NCBI RefSeq assembly: GCF_004762095.1
Contig: NZ_SIJH01000007.1
Span: 1 to 64,000, forward strand
Direction of reading: 5' to 3'
DNA length: 64,000 nt
Source: Tabrizicola caldifontis
Lineage (GTDB): Bacteria > Pseudomonadota > Alphaproteobacteria > Rhodobacterales > Rhodobacteraceae
Part shown: positions 56,815 through 64,000 of the stretch, piece by piece
Layout: each line of letters begins with the position of its first letter
How positions within the stretch are numbered: position 1 is the stretch's first letter
Notes under the pieces: generated by a model
Databases searched by the model: none
The model's input: only the letters and a program-made list of their open reading frames with translations
What the model was told of the DNA's origin: nothing
Program-made: the position numbers and the translations under genes

Positions 56815-56840
56815 AAGATGGTTTAACGCTGAACCATCTT
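56815..56840 (+). promoter_or_regulatory. Perfect 9-bp inverted repeat upstream of maeB
   Basis: AAGATGGTT (56815-56823) and AACCATCTT (56832-56840) flank TTAACGCTG-like sequence, ending 15 bp before the maeB ATG and touching the GGGAGGAACG ribosome-binding site. It could be an operator or a leader hairpin controlling translation. A TTTGCAAG element lies further up at 56761-56768. Confidence 0.5.
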
Positions 56841-56854
56841 CGCGGGAGGAACGG

Positions 56855-59134
56855 ATGGACGAGGCACGGCACGACGGCGCGCGACAGGCGGCACTGGACT
56901 ACCATGAATTTCCCAAGCCCGGAAAACTGGAAATCCGTGCGACCAAGCCCCTTGCCAACGGCCGCGACCTGGCCCGCGCCTATTCCCCGGGCGTGGCCGA
57001 GGCCTGCCTCGAGATCAAGGGCGATCCGGCGACGGCCAGCCGTTACACCTCCAAGGGCAACCTCGTCGCCGTGATTTCGAACGGCACTGCGGTCCTTGGC
57101 CTCGGCAACATCGGGGCGCTCGCGTCCAAGCCGGTGATGGAGGGCAAGGCGGTCCTGTTCAAGAAGTTCGCCAACATCGACTGCTTCGACATCGAGGTGA
57201 ACGAACCCGACCCGGTGAAGCTGGCCGAAATCGTCTGCGCGCTGGAACCCACCTTCGGTGCGGTGAACCTGGAGGACATCAAGGCGCCCGACTGCTTCAT
57301 CGTGGAAAAGCTGTGTCGCGAGAGGATGAAAATTCCGGTCTTCCACGACGACCAGCATGGCACGGCGATCGTGGTTGGCGCTGCAGCAACGAATGCGATG
57401 ATCGTCGCGGGCAAGCGGTTCCAGGACATCAAGGTGGTTTCCACCGGCGGCGGCGCGGCGGGCATTGCCTGCCTGGAAATGCTGGTAAAACTGGGGGTCC
57501 GTCGCGAGAACATCTGGCTTTGCGATCTGGAGGGTCTGGTCTATCGCGGCCGCGAGGCGCAGATGACCCCGCAGAAAGAGGCCTTCGCCCAGGGCGACCG
57601 TCCGGCAACCCTTTCCGATGTGATCGCGGGCGCCGACCTGTTCCTCGGTCTGTCCGGCCCCGGCGTGCTGACTCCCGAGATGGTGGCGAAGATGGCGCCG
57701 AACCCGATCATCTTCGCGCTTGCCAACCCCACCCCGGAAATCCTGCCAGACGAGGCTCGCAAGGTCGCCCCCGGCGCTATCATCGCCACCGGGCGCAGCG
57801 ACTTCCCGAACCAGGTCAACAATGTCCTGTGCTTCCCGTTCATCTTCCGGGGCGCACTGGACGTGGGCGCGACCACGATCAACGCCGCGATGGAACTGGC
57901 CTGCATCGAGGGCATCGCCGCGCTGGCCCGCGCCACCACCTCGGCCGAGGCCGCCGCCGCCTACCGGGGCGAGACCATGGCCTTCGGCCCCGACTATCTG
58001 ATCCCGAAGCCCTTCGATCCCCGTCTGATCGGCACCGTGGCAAGTGCCGTGGCCCGTGCGGCGATGGAAACCGGCGTTGCAACACGGCCCATCGAGGATC
58101 TCGACGCCTACAAGCGCAAGCTTGATGGTTCGGTGTTCAAGTCGGCCCTTCTGATGCGGCCGGTGTTCGAGGCCGCCCGCACTGCCGCCCGCCGCATAGT
58201 CTTTGCCGAAGGCGAGGACGAGCGCGTGCTGCGCGCGGCCAATGCGATCCTGGAAGAGACGACCGAGGTGCCAATCCTGATCGGACGGCCCGAGGTGGTA
58301 GAGGCGCGCTGCGAACGTTTCGGCCTGCCGATCCGGCCGGGGCGCGACTTCCACCTGGTCAACCCGGAAAACGACCACCGCTACCGCGATTACTGGGGCA
58401 CCTATCACGAATTGATGGCCCGCCGCGGCGTCACACCCGACATCGCCCGCGCGGTGATGCGCACCAACACCACTGCAATCGCCGCGATCATGGTGCACCG
58501 CGAGGAAGCCGACAGCATGATTTGCGGCACCTTCGGCCAGTACAACTGGCACCTCGGCTATGTGCGCCAGATCCTCGCGCGCGGCGGCCTGCACCCGGTA
58601 GGCGCCCTGTCGATGATGATCCTGGAAGACGGTCCACTTTTCATCGCCGACACCCATGTGCATTCGGAACCCACCCCGCAGCAGATCATGGAAACCGTGA
58701 TCGGCGCGGCTCGCCATGTCCGCCGGTTCGGCATCACCCCGAAGATCGCGCTCTGCACCCAGTCGCAGTTCGGCAACATGGACAATGCCTCTGCCCGCCG
58801 GATGCGCGAGGCGCTGGAACTGCTGGACGTCCGCGAGCCCGATTTCGCATATGAGGGCGAAATGAATATCGACGCCGCGCTGGACCAGTCGATCCGCGAC
58901 CGGCTTCTGCCCAATTCGCGCTATGACGGAGCGGCAAACGTGCTGGTCTTCGCCTCGTCGGAAGTGGCCTCGGGCGTGCGCAACATCCTGAAGGTCAAGG
59001 CAGGCGGGCTGGAGGTCGGGCCGATCCTGATGGGCATGGGCAACAAGGCGCATGTGGTGACCCCGGCGATCACCGCGCGGGGCCTTCTGAACATGTCGGC
59101 GATCGCCGGCACACCGGTCGCGCATTACGGCTGA
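56855..59134 (+). CDS. maeB: NADP-dependent malic enzyme with phosphotransacetylase-like domain
   Basis: 759 residues. The N-terminal half is a malic enzyme (DLARAYSPGVAEAC, FHDDQHGTAIVV, VSTGGGAAGIA, LSGPGVLTPEM, ALANPTPEI), and the C-terminal half (from about 440) is a phosphotransacetylase-like domain with FAEGEDERVLRAA. This hybrid is typical of proteobacterial MaeB. It decarboxylates malate to pyruvate making NADPH, and the PTA-like part is thought to be regulatory. A family-A repeat follows the stop. Confidence 0.97.
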   Translation: MDEARHDGARQAALDYHEFPKPGKLEIRATKPLANGRDLARAYSPGVAEACLEIKGDPATASRYTSKGNLVAVISNGTAVLGLGNIGALASKPVMEGKAVLFKKFANIDCFDIEVNEPDPVKLAEIVCALEPTFGAVNLEDIKAPDCFIVEKLCRERMKIPVFHDDQHGTAIVVGAAATNAMIVAGKRFQDIKVVSTGGGAAGIACLEMLVKLGVRRENIWLCDLEGLVYRGREAQMTPQKEAFAQGDRPATLSDVIAGADLFLGLSGPGVLTPEMVAKMAPNPIIFALANPTPEILPDEARKVAPGAIIATGRSDFPNQVNNVLCFPFIFRGALDVGATTINAAMELACIEGIAALARATTSAEAAAAYRGETMAFGPDYLIPKPFDPRLIGTVASAVARAAMETGVATRPIEDLDAYKRKLDGSVFKSALLMRPVFEAARTAARRIVFAEGEDERVLRAANAILEETTEVPILIGRPEVVEARCERFGLPIRPGRDFHLVNPENDHRYRDYWGTYHELMARRGVTPDIARAVMRTNTTAIAAIMVHREEADSMICGTFGQYNWHLGYVRQILARGGLHPVGALSMMILEDGPLFIADTHVHSEPTPQQIMETVIGAARHVRRFGITPKIALCTQSQFGNMDNASARRMREALELLDVREPDFAYEGEMNIDAALDQSIRDRLLPNSRYDGAANVLVFASSEVASGVRNILKVKAGGLEVGPILMGMGNKAHVVTPAITARGLLNMSAIAGTPVAHYG

Positions 59135-59139
59135 CCGTT

Positions 59140-59213
59140 CGCCGATTTCTTCGAAGAAGTCGGCCCGAAGCCTTCAAGGGCTCCGGTGCGGAGCTTTCGA
59201 AAACTCCGCCCCC
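59140..59213. repeat. Interspersed double-hairpin repeat, family A, copy 2
   Basis: CGCCGATTTCTTCGAAGAAGTCGG (one G-T mismatch in the palindrome) then AAGGGCTCCGGTGCGGAG and a second perfect palindrome, GCGGAGCTTTCGAAAACTCCGC, at 59188-59209. About 74 bp are shared with 17831-17905. It lies directly after maeB, consistent with a terminator role. Confidence 0.85.
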
Positions 59214-59303
59214 TTTGCAAATCTTTCGCGCAACGGATCAGGTGATTTGCAGGCGGCCATTGGTTTGCAAATATTTGTCCCGTTACGCCGCAAATTCTGC
59301 AAA
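59214..59303 (+). promoter_or_regulatory. Cluster of TTTGCAAA-type sites upstream of prpE
   Basis: Perfect TTTGCAAA at 59214-59221 and 59264-59271, plus variants TTTGCAGG (59246-59253) and TCTGCAAA (59296-59303). Core-to-core spacings are 32, 18 and 32 bp, a mirror-like arrangement. ScfR-family regulators (PccR, RamB, MccR) bind TTTGCAAA-type motifs at propionyl-CoA and acetate genes, fitting control of a propionyl-CoA synthetase. The cluster is 97-186 bp before the start. Confidence 0.65.
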
Positions 59304-59315
59304 TCTGTCGCACTC

Positions 59316-59329
59316 CGCTAACGGTAACA
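59316..59329. promoter_or_regulatory. LacI-type CG-centred site upstream of prpE
   Basis: CGCTAACGGTAACA is close to the pattern TGNTANCGNTANCA, which I recall as the motif of the LacI-type regulator CceR of carbon metabolism in alphaproteobacteria. It overlaps the inverted repeat AACGGT-N3-ACCGTT (59320-59334) and sits 71 bp before the ATG. The motif is from memory. Confidence 0.45.
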
Positions 59330-59399
59330 CCGTTGCGCCCCGGGCATCCCATGGCATACCACCATCACGAGGAGACATCGGCAGGGGGGGGAGATCGCG

Positions 59400-61286
59400 A
59401 TGGGCTATGCGCAGGTTTATGACCAGTGGCGGAACGACCCGGAGGGGTTCTGGCTCTCGGCAGCGGGGGGCATCGACTGGGTGAAGAAGCCCGCAAAGGC
59501 GCTGGATGACAGCCGCGCCCCCCTTTTCGAATGGTTCACCGACGCCGAGGTAAACACCTGCTGGAATGCCGTCGATCGCCACGTTGCCGCCGGCCGTGGC
59601 AAGCAGCCCGCGATCATTCACGACAGCCCCGTCACCGGAACGAAACACGTCATCACCTATGCCGAATTGCAGGACCGCGTCGCCCGTCTTGCGGGCGCGC
59701 TGAAGGCCCGCGGCATCGAAAAGGGCGACCGGGTCATCATCTACATGCCCATGGTCCCCGAGGCGCTGGAGGCGATGCTTGCCTGCGGGCGGATCGGCGC
59801 GATCCATTCGGTGGTCTTCGGCGGCTTCGCGGCACATGAACTTGCCGTCCGCATCGACGACTGCACGCCCAAGGCGATCATCGCCGCCTCCTGTGGGATC
59901 GAGCCCTCTCGAGTGGTCCACTACAAGCCGCTCCTCGACGCGGCCATCGACCAGGCCGCCCACAAGCCCGACTTCTGCGTGATCTTCCAGCGCGAGCAGG
60001 AGGTGGCCGCCCTCACCCCCGGCCGCGATCTAGACTGGCACGCCTTCCAGCACGGGGTGACGCCCGCCGACTGCGTGCCCGTCGCGGGCAACCATCCGGC
60101 CTATATCCTCTACACCTCGGGTACCACGGGGGCGCCGAAGGGCGTGGTGCGGCCCACCGCCGGGCATCTCGTGGCGCTGAACTGGACCATGCGCGCGATC
60201 TACAACGTCGGCGCGGGCGACGTGTTCTGGGCCGCCTCGGACGTGGGCTGGGTCGTCGGCCACAGCTACATCTGCTACGGCCCCCTGATCGCCGGCTGCA
60301 CCACCGTCGTCTACGAAGGCAAGCCCGTCGGCACCCCAGACGCCGCCGCCTTCTGGCGCGTCATCAACGAACACAAGGTGCGCAGCTTCTTCACCGCGCC
60401 CACCGCCCTTCGCGCCATCAAGCGCGACGACCCGGACGGCAAGCTGGTCCCCCCGCTGCCGACGCTCCAGGCGCTCTATCTGGCGGGCGAACGCGCGGAC
60501 CCCGACACGATCCACTGGGCGCAGACCCACCTGAAGGTGCCGGTGATCGACCACTGGTGGCAGACAGAGACCGGCTATGCCATCGCCGCCAACCCGCTTG
60601 GCATCGAACATCTGCCGGTCAAGATCGGCAGCCCTTCCGTGCCCATGCCCGGATTCGACGTGCAGGTGCTGGACGAGGGCGGCCACCCGGTTTCCCCCGG
60701 CACGCTCGGCGCCATCGCAATCAAGTTGCCACTACCGCCCGGCACCCTTCCGACGCTGTGGAATGCCGAGGACCGCTTCCGCAAGAGCTACCTCGACCAC
60801 TTCCCCGGCTACTACGAGACCGGCGACGCGGGCTATGTCGATGAGGACGGCTATCTCTACATCATGGCCCGCACCGACGATGTCATCAACGTCGCCGGCC
60901 ACCGACTGTCCACCGGCGCGATGGAGGAGGTGCTTGCATCGCACAAGGACGTGGCCGAATGCGCCGTGATCGGCGTGGCCGACGAGCTGAAGGGTCAGTC
61001 GCCGCTGGGCTTCCTCTGCCTCAACAAGGGTTCGAACCGCCCGCATGACGAGGTGGTGAAGGAATGCGTGCAACTGGTCCGCGACCAGATCGGCCCCGTC
61101 GCCGATTTCAAGCGCGCCGTGGTGGTGGACCGCCTGCCCAAGACCCGCTCGGGCAAGATCCTGCGCGGCACCATGGTCAAGATCGCCGACGGCCAGCCTT
61201 GGAAGATGCCCGCCACCATCGACGACCCCGCGATCCTGGACGAGATCACGCTGGCGCTGCGCTCGATCGGCCTGGCCAAGGACTGA
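59400..61286 (+). CDS. prpE: Propionyl-CoA synthetase
   Basis: 628 residues. Starts MGYAQVYDQWRNDPEGFWLSAAGGIDW, which fits PrpE rather than Acs. ATP-binding YTSGTTGAPKGVV, acyl-adenylate region WWQTETG, YYETGDAGY, and the catalytic Lys586 in TRSGKILRGTM. It activates propionate (and possibly acetate) to the CoA ester for entry to central metabolism through the propionyl-CoA/EMC route. GGGGGGGGAGAT precedes the ATG. Confidence 0.92.
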   Translation: MGYAQVYDQWRNDPEGFWLSAAGGIDWVKKPAKALDDSRAPLFEWFTDAEVNTCWNAVDRHVAAGRGKQPAIIHDSPVTGTKHVITYAELQDRVARLAGALKARGIEKGDRVIIYMPMVPEALEAMLACGRIGAIHSVVFGGFAAHELAVRIDDCTPKAIIAASCGIEPSRVVHYKPLLDAAIDQAAHKPDFCVIFQREQEVAALTPGRDLDWHAFQHGVTPADCVPVAGNHPAYILYTSGTTGAPKGVVRPTAGHLVALNWTMRAIYNVGAGDVFWAASDVGWVVGHSYICYGPLIAGCTTVVYEGKPVGTPDAAAFWRVINEHKVRSFFTAPTALRAIKRDDPDGKLVPPLPTLQALYLAGERADPDTIHWAQTHLKVPVIDHWWQTETGYAIAANPLGIEHLPVKIGSPSVPMPGFDVQVLDEGGHPVSPGTLGAIAIKLPLPPGTLPTLWNAEDRFRKSYLDHFPGYYETGDAGYVDEDGYLYIMARTDDVINVAGHRLSTGAMEEVLASHKDVAECAVIGVADELKGQSPLGFLCLNKGSNRPHDEVVKECVQLVRDQIGPVADFKRAVVVDRLPKTRSGKILRGTMVKIADGQPWKMPATIDDPAILDEITLALRSIGLAKD

Positions 61287-61316
61287 GACTGGACAGACCT
61301 GCCGTGCTCGGGCAAT

Positions 61317-61333
61317 CTTTGCATTATGCAAAG
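61317..61333. promoter_or_regulatory. Palindrome embedding the hpt start codon
   Basis: CTTTGCAT-T-ATGCAAAG is a perfect inverted repeat with 8-bp arms; the ATG at 61326 lies in its right arm and no purine-rich ribosome site precedes it. It could act as an operator or sequester the start codon in RNA. Confidence 0.45.
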
Positions 61334-61718
61334 ACCCCTGCACCCCCGCCCTGAGGTTCCGGCCCTGCCCGGCGGCTTTGACGCAGCCCGGCTGCGGCAC
61401 CTTCTGCGCCTGGTCGGCCCGGAAGAGGCCCCGGCGCTGCTGGCACAGCTTCGGCTTGATCTCGCAGGCTGCGCCGAGGGCATCGCGCGGGCTGCTGCTG
61501 GCCCTGACTGGGACAACCTGCGCGAGGCCAGCCATGTGCTGATCTCGCTGGCCGGTTCGGCGGGCGCTGTGACCCTGCACGAACAGGCGCAGGCACTGAA
61601 CGTGGCAGCGCATGCCCGTGACCCGGCGACGCTTGCCGACCTTCTGCCCCTGCTTCAGGCCGACCTCGCCGCCCTGATCGCCGTGGTCGATACCACCGCC
61701 GCCGAGGCACAGGAATGA
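61326..61718 (+). CDS. Hpt (histidine phosphotransfer) domain protein, LuxU-like
   Basis: 130 residues, a single helical bundle. The phosphorylatable His is probably His70 in EASHVLISLAGSAGA, the Hpt signature (H-x-L-x-x-x-x-G-x-x-G). Its stop overlaps the ATG of the LuxO-like regulator. It would pass phosphate between a hybrid sensor kinase encoded elsewhere and that regulator. Confidence 0.8.
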   Translation: MQRPLHPRPEVPALPGGFDAARLRHLLRLVGPEEAPALLAQLRLDLAGCAEGIARAAAGPDWDNLREASHVLISLAGSAGAVTLHEQAQALNVAAHARDPATLADLLPLLQADLAALIAVVDTTAAEAQE

Positions 61719-63130
61719 AGACCCCGACAACTTCTCGCCCGCCGCTGCTGCTGATCGAGGATACCAGCTCGCTTCAGATGGTCTATCGCTCGATCCTTTC
61801 CGGGGCGGGGTTCCGCGTCTCGGTCGCGGGATCGGCTGCAGAAGGGCTTGCCCAGTTCCAGGCCCTGCGTCCCTCGGTGGTGCTGCTGGACCTGGTGCTG
61901 CCGGACCGTGACGGTTTGCAGCTGATGCAGGAATTCCTTGCCATGCAACCCGAAACCGCAATCATTGCCATTACCGCCAACGGATCGGTCAACCGCGCGG
62001 TCGAGGCGATGCGGGCGGGTGCGCATGACTTCCTTGTGAAACCATTCGATGAAAACCGCCTGCTCGGCGCGGTGCAGAACCTGCTCAAAGAACGCGGAGA
62101 GCGCCGGGCCGAAGAGTCAGGCATCGTGCCCTCGGTCGAGAGCGCAACCTTGCCCGATACCTCCGGCTTCATCGGCTCTTCCGAGGCGATGAAACGCATC
62201 CATGCCACCATCGCCTCGGTCGCGCGCTCCATGGCCACCGTTTTCATCACCGGCGAAAGTGGCACCGGGAAAGAACTTTGCGCTCTGGCCGTCCATGCCA
62301 ATTCGGCCCGCGCCTCGGGCCCCTTCATCGCACTCAACTGCGGCGCCATCCCGCAGGACCTGCTGGAAAGTGAAGTATTCGGTCACATGAAGGGCAGCTT
62401 CACCGGCGCAATCTCTGACAAGCCGGGCGCGGCGGCGGCGGCCGACGGGGGAACGCTGTTCCTCGACGAGATCTGCGAAATGGCGCCCGCGCTGCAGACC
62501 AAGCTCCTGCGTTTCCTGCAGACCTCTACCGTCCAGCCCGTGGGGGCCACCCGGCCCCGCAAGGTGAACGTCCGCATCGTCTGTGCCACCAACCGCGACC
62601 CGCTGGATGCCGTCCGCCGCGGCCAGTTCCGCGAGGATCTATACTACCGCCTGTTCGTCGTGCCGATCCACATGCCGCCTCTGCGCGAGCGCGGCCATGA
62701 CGTGATCGAAATCGCCGAGGCCGCGCTCCAGCGCTTTGCCGAGGAAGAAGGGCGACGGTTTCATGGCCTGACCCCGGAGACCCGCGCGTTGCTGCTGCAA
62801 CTGCCTTGGCCGGGGAACGTGCGGCAACTGCTGAACGTGATCCGCAACGTCGTCGTGCTGAACAGGGGGGGCTGGGTGACGCCCGAGATGCTGCCTCCCG
62901 GACTGGCCGACGACCTTCCTGCCCGCGCGACATCCGGTCCGCAGCCGGACCCCGACCTGCCCACGACCGACAGCCTGGTCGGCTTGACCCTGGCCGAGGC
63001 AGAGCGGCTGCTGATCGAGGCAACACTTGCCCGCCACGGCAATTCGATCCCGCGGGCCGCGCGCGTGCTGGATGTCTCGCCCTCCACGCTATACCGGAAG
63101 ATCGAGGGCTGGAAGGCGCGCGCCTCCTGA
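61715..63130 (+). CDS. Sigma-54 response regulator, LuxO/NtrC family
   Basis: 471 residues: receiver domain (Asp59 in VVLLDLVLP, Lys109 in LVKPF), AAA+ domain with Walker A GESGTGKE at 180-187, GSFTGA loop at 227-232 (Ser in place of the usual Ala), Walker B GTLFLDE at 246-252, and a C-terminal Fis-type helix-turn-helix. Activates sigma-54 promoters. The pairing with a LuxU-like Hpt gene resembles Vibrio quorum-sensing phosphorelays, but the input kinase is not in the window. Confidence 0.9.
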   Translation: MKTPTTSRPPLLLIEDTSSLQMVYRSILSGAGFRVSVAGSAAEGLAQFQALRPSVVLLDLVLPDRDGLQLMQEFLAMQPETAIIAITANGSVNRAVEAMRAGAHDFLVKPFDENRLLGAVQNLLKERGERRAEESGIVPSVESATLPDTSGFIGSSEAMKRIHATIASVARSMATVFITGESGTGKELCALAVHANSARASGPFIALNCGAIPQDLLESEVFGHMKGSFTGAISDKPGAAAAADGGTLFLDEICEMAPALQTKLLRFLQTSTVQPVGATRPRKVNVRIVCATNRDPLDAVRRGQFREDLYYRLFVVPIHMPPLRERGHDVIEIAEAALQRFAEEEGRRFHGLTPETRALLLQLPWPGNVRQLLNVIRNVVVLNRGGWVTPEMLPPGLADDLPARATSGPQPDPDLPTTDSLVGLTLAEAERLLIEATLARHGNSIPRAARVLDVSPSTLYRKIEGWKARAS

Positions 63131-63202
63131 CGACTGCCTGGCACGTCTTTGGCACACGGGCAGCCAAGATCCGGTCACACAAGCAACGCGCGTGCTACGG
63201 CG

Positions 63203-63961
63203 TCAGGTGAACTGCTCGCCGATCAGGCGTTCCTCCAGTCCGTGGCCCGGATCGAACAGCAGCCTGTGCGTGACCGAAGGCTCGGTCCTGACCTCGACGC
63301 TTGCGACATTGCGCACCGAGGACCGGCTGTCGGCATCCGCCATCACCGGCCGCTTTTCGGCCTCCAGCACCTCGAACCGCACCACGGCGGATGACGGCAA
63401 GAGCGCCCCCCGCCAGCGTCGGGGCCGGAAGGCCGACATCGCCGTCAGCGCCAGCACGTCCGATCCGATGGGCAGGATCGGCCCATGCGCCGAATAATTG
63501 TAGGCGGTGGATCCCGCGGGCGTTGCCACCAACGCCCCGTCGCAGACCAGTTCTTCCAGTCGCACCCGCCCGTCGACCGAGATGCGCAGCTTTGCCGCCT
63601 GCGGCCCCTGGCGCAGAAGCGAGACCTCGTTGATCGCAAGCGCCTCGGTCACCCTGCCCTTTGCATTCACTGCCCGCATCGCCAGAGGATGGATCACCGT
63701 CTCTTCGGCCGCGCGCAGGCGCTCGATCAGGCCGTCTTCGGCATAGGCGTTCATCAGAAAGCCGATCGTGCCACAGTTCATGCCATAGACCGGCAGCCGG
63801 CGCCCATGCGCCGCGTGCAGCGTTTCCAGCATGAAGCCGTCACCGCCCAGCGCCACGATCACCTCGGCCGTCCGGGGCTCGGCCTGGCCATAGCGCGCGG
63901 TCAGCGCCGCCAGCGCCGCCACGGCGGCAGGGGCCCTCGATGCCGTGAACCTGATGCGCAC
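63203..63961 (-). CDS. nadK: NAD kinase
   Basis: 252 residues from GTG 63961. [11 protein letters not shown] (catalytic Asp41 in the GGDG motif), [48 protein letters not shown] are all conserved. It phosphorylates NAD to NADP, supplying NADPH for Ccr and biosynthesis. AAGGGGGGCGAGG lies just before the start. Only 39 bp of upstream sequence are visible. Confidence 0.95.
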   Translation of the reverse strand: MRIRFTASRAPAAVAALAALTARYGQAEPRTAEVIVALGGDGFMLETLHAAHGRRLPVYGMNCGTIGFLMNAYAEDGLIERLRAAEETVIHPLAMRAVNAKGRVTEALAINEVSLLRQGPQAAKLRISVDGRVRLEELVCDGALVATPAGSTAYNYSAHGPILPIGSDVLALTAMSAFRPRRWRGALLPSSAVVRFEVLEAEKRPVMADADSRSSVRNVASVEVRTEPSVTHRLLFDPGHGLEERLIGEQFT

Positions 63962-64000
63962 CCTCGCCCCCCTTCCCGCCCGGCTGTTTCGAACCTTGAC

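Noticed and set aside
56786-59125. Long minus-strand open frame opposite maeB
   Set aside because: Maps codon-for-codon against an intact malic enzyme; no protein family features.
59400-61286. Acetyl-CoA synthetase instead of propionyl-CoA synthetase
   Set aside because: The N terminus and overall length fit PrpE, and the upstream TTTGCAAA sites fit propionate control; activity on acetate remains possible.

Overview
This 64 kb window is chromosomal DNA from a high-GC alphaproteobacterium, almost certainly a member of the Rhodobacteraceae/Paracoccaceae (Rhodobacter, Gemmobacter or Tabrizicola type). The evidence is the co-occurrence of the ethylmalonyl-CoA (EMC) pathway with TCA-cycle operons in the order known from Rhodobacter sphaeroides, together with lineage-typical small families (DUF6455, DUF1737, NnrU, TIGR02300, TorF-like porin). 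Genes are densely packed and many are translationally coupled through ATGA or GTGA overlaps.

Layout. 1-0.9 kb: the end of an IS21-family element inserted in a tyrosine integrase gene beside tRNA-Gly(TCC), a decayed integration site. 1-5.8 kb: alpha/beta hydrolase with a nitroreductase-like protein, an SRAP protein, and DUF952-pyrD. 5.8-10.7 kb: ecm, a glycerolipid acyltransferase and ccr, the core of the EMC pathway. 10.8-17.8 kb: RecD-like helicase, small regulatory and secreted proteins, a coupled deoD / SHMT-like / aldo-keto reductase operon, and a DUF1989 protein. 17.9-24.4 kb: the sdhCDAB operon, interrupted between sdhA and sdhB by three small exported proteins and a GT61-type glycosyltransferase, then a TorF-like porin. 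24.5-27.3 kb: mch, DUF1737, nnrU and mcl2, more EMC genes. 27.6-41.9 kb: TSUP transporter, mdh, a small basic protein with a methyltransferase, sucC-sucD-sucA-sucB, three accessory genes and lpd. 41.9-49.2 kb: methyltransferase-like gene, pirin, GntR regulator, M48-like hydrolase, TIGR02300, tRNA-Ala(GGC), DEAD-box helicase, tdk and an EamA transporter. 49.3-55.5 kb: a membrane protein converging on a nucleoside-salvage operon (cdd-deoA-deoB-add-upp and a broken SPOR gene). 55.6-64 kb: VOC/cupin protein, maeB, prpE, an Hpt plus LuxO-like regulator pair, and nadK.

How it fits together. PrpE activates propionate. Ccr, Ecm, Mch and Mcl2 belong to the EMC pathway, which assimilates acetyl-CoA and feeds the TCA cycle (SucAB/Lpd, SucCD, Sdh, Mdh); MaeB links C4 acids back to pyruvate. 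The second theme is nucleoside and base salvage (deoD, tdk, cdd, deoA, deoB, add, upp), with pyrD for de novo pyrimidine synthesis.

The most interesting material is regulatory. Exactly 21-bp-phased GTGATCAC palindromes lie upstream of both sdhC (two copies) and sucC (three copies). A near-perfect RutR-type operator sits upstream of the pyrimidine-salvage operon. A symmetrically spaced cluster of TTTGCAAA-type sites lies upstream of prpE, and CG-centred LacI-type sites lie at prpE and mdh. Two families of interspersed hairpin repeats occur between genes. No CRISPR array, rRNA operon, prophage or classical defence island was seen.
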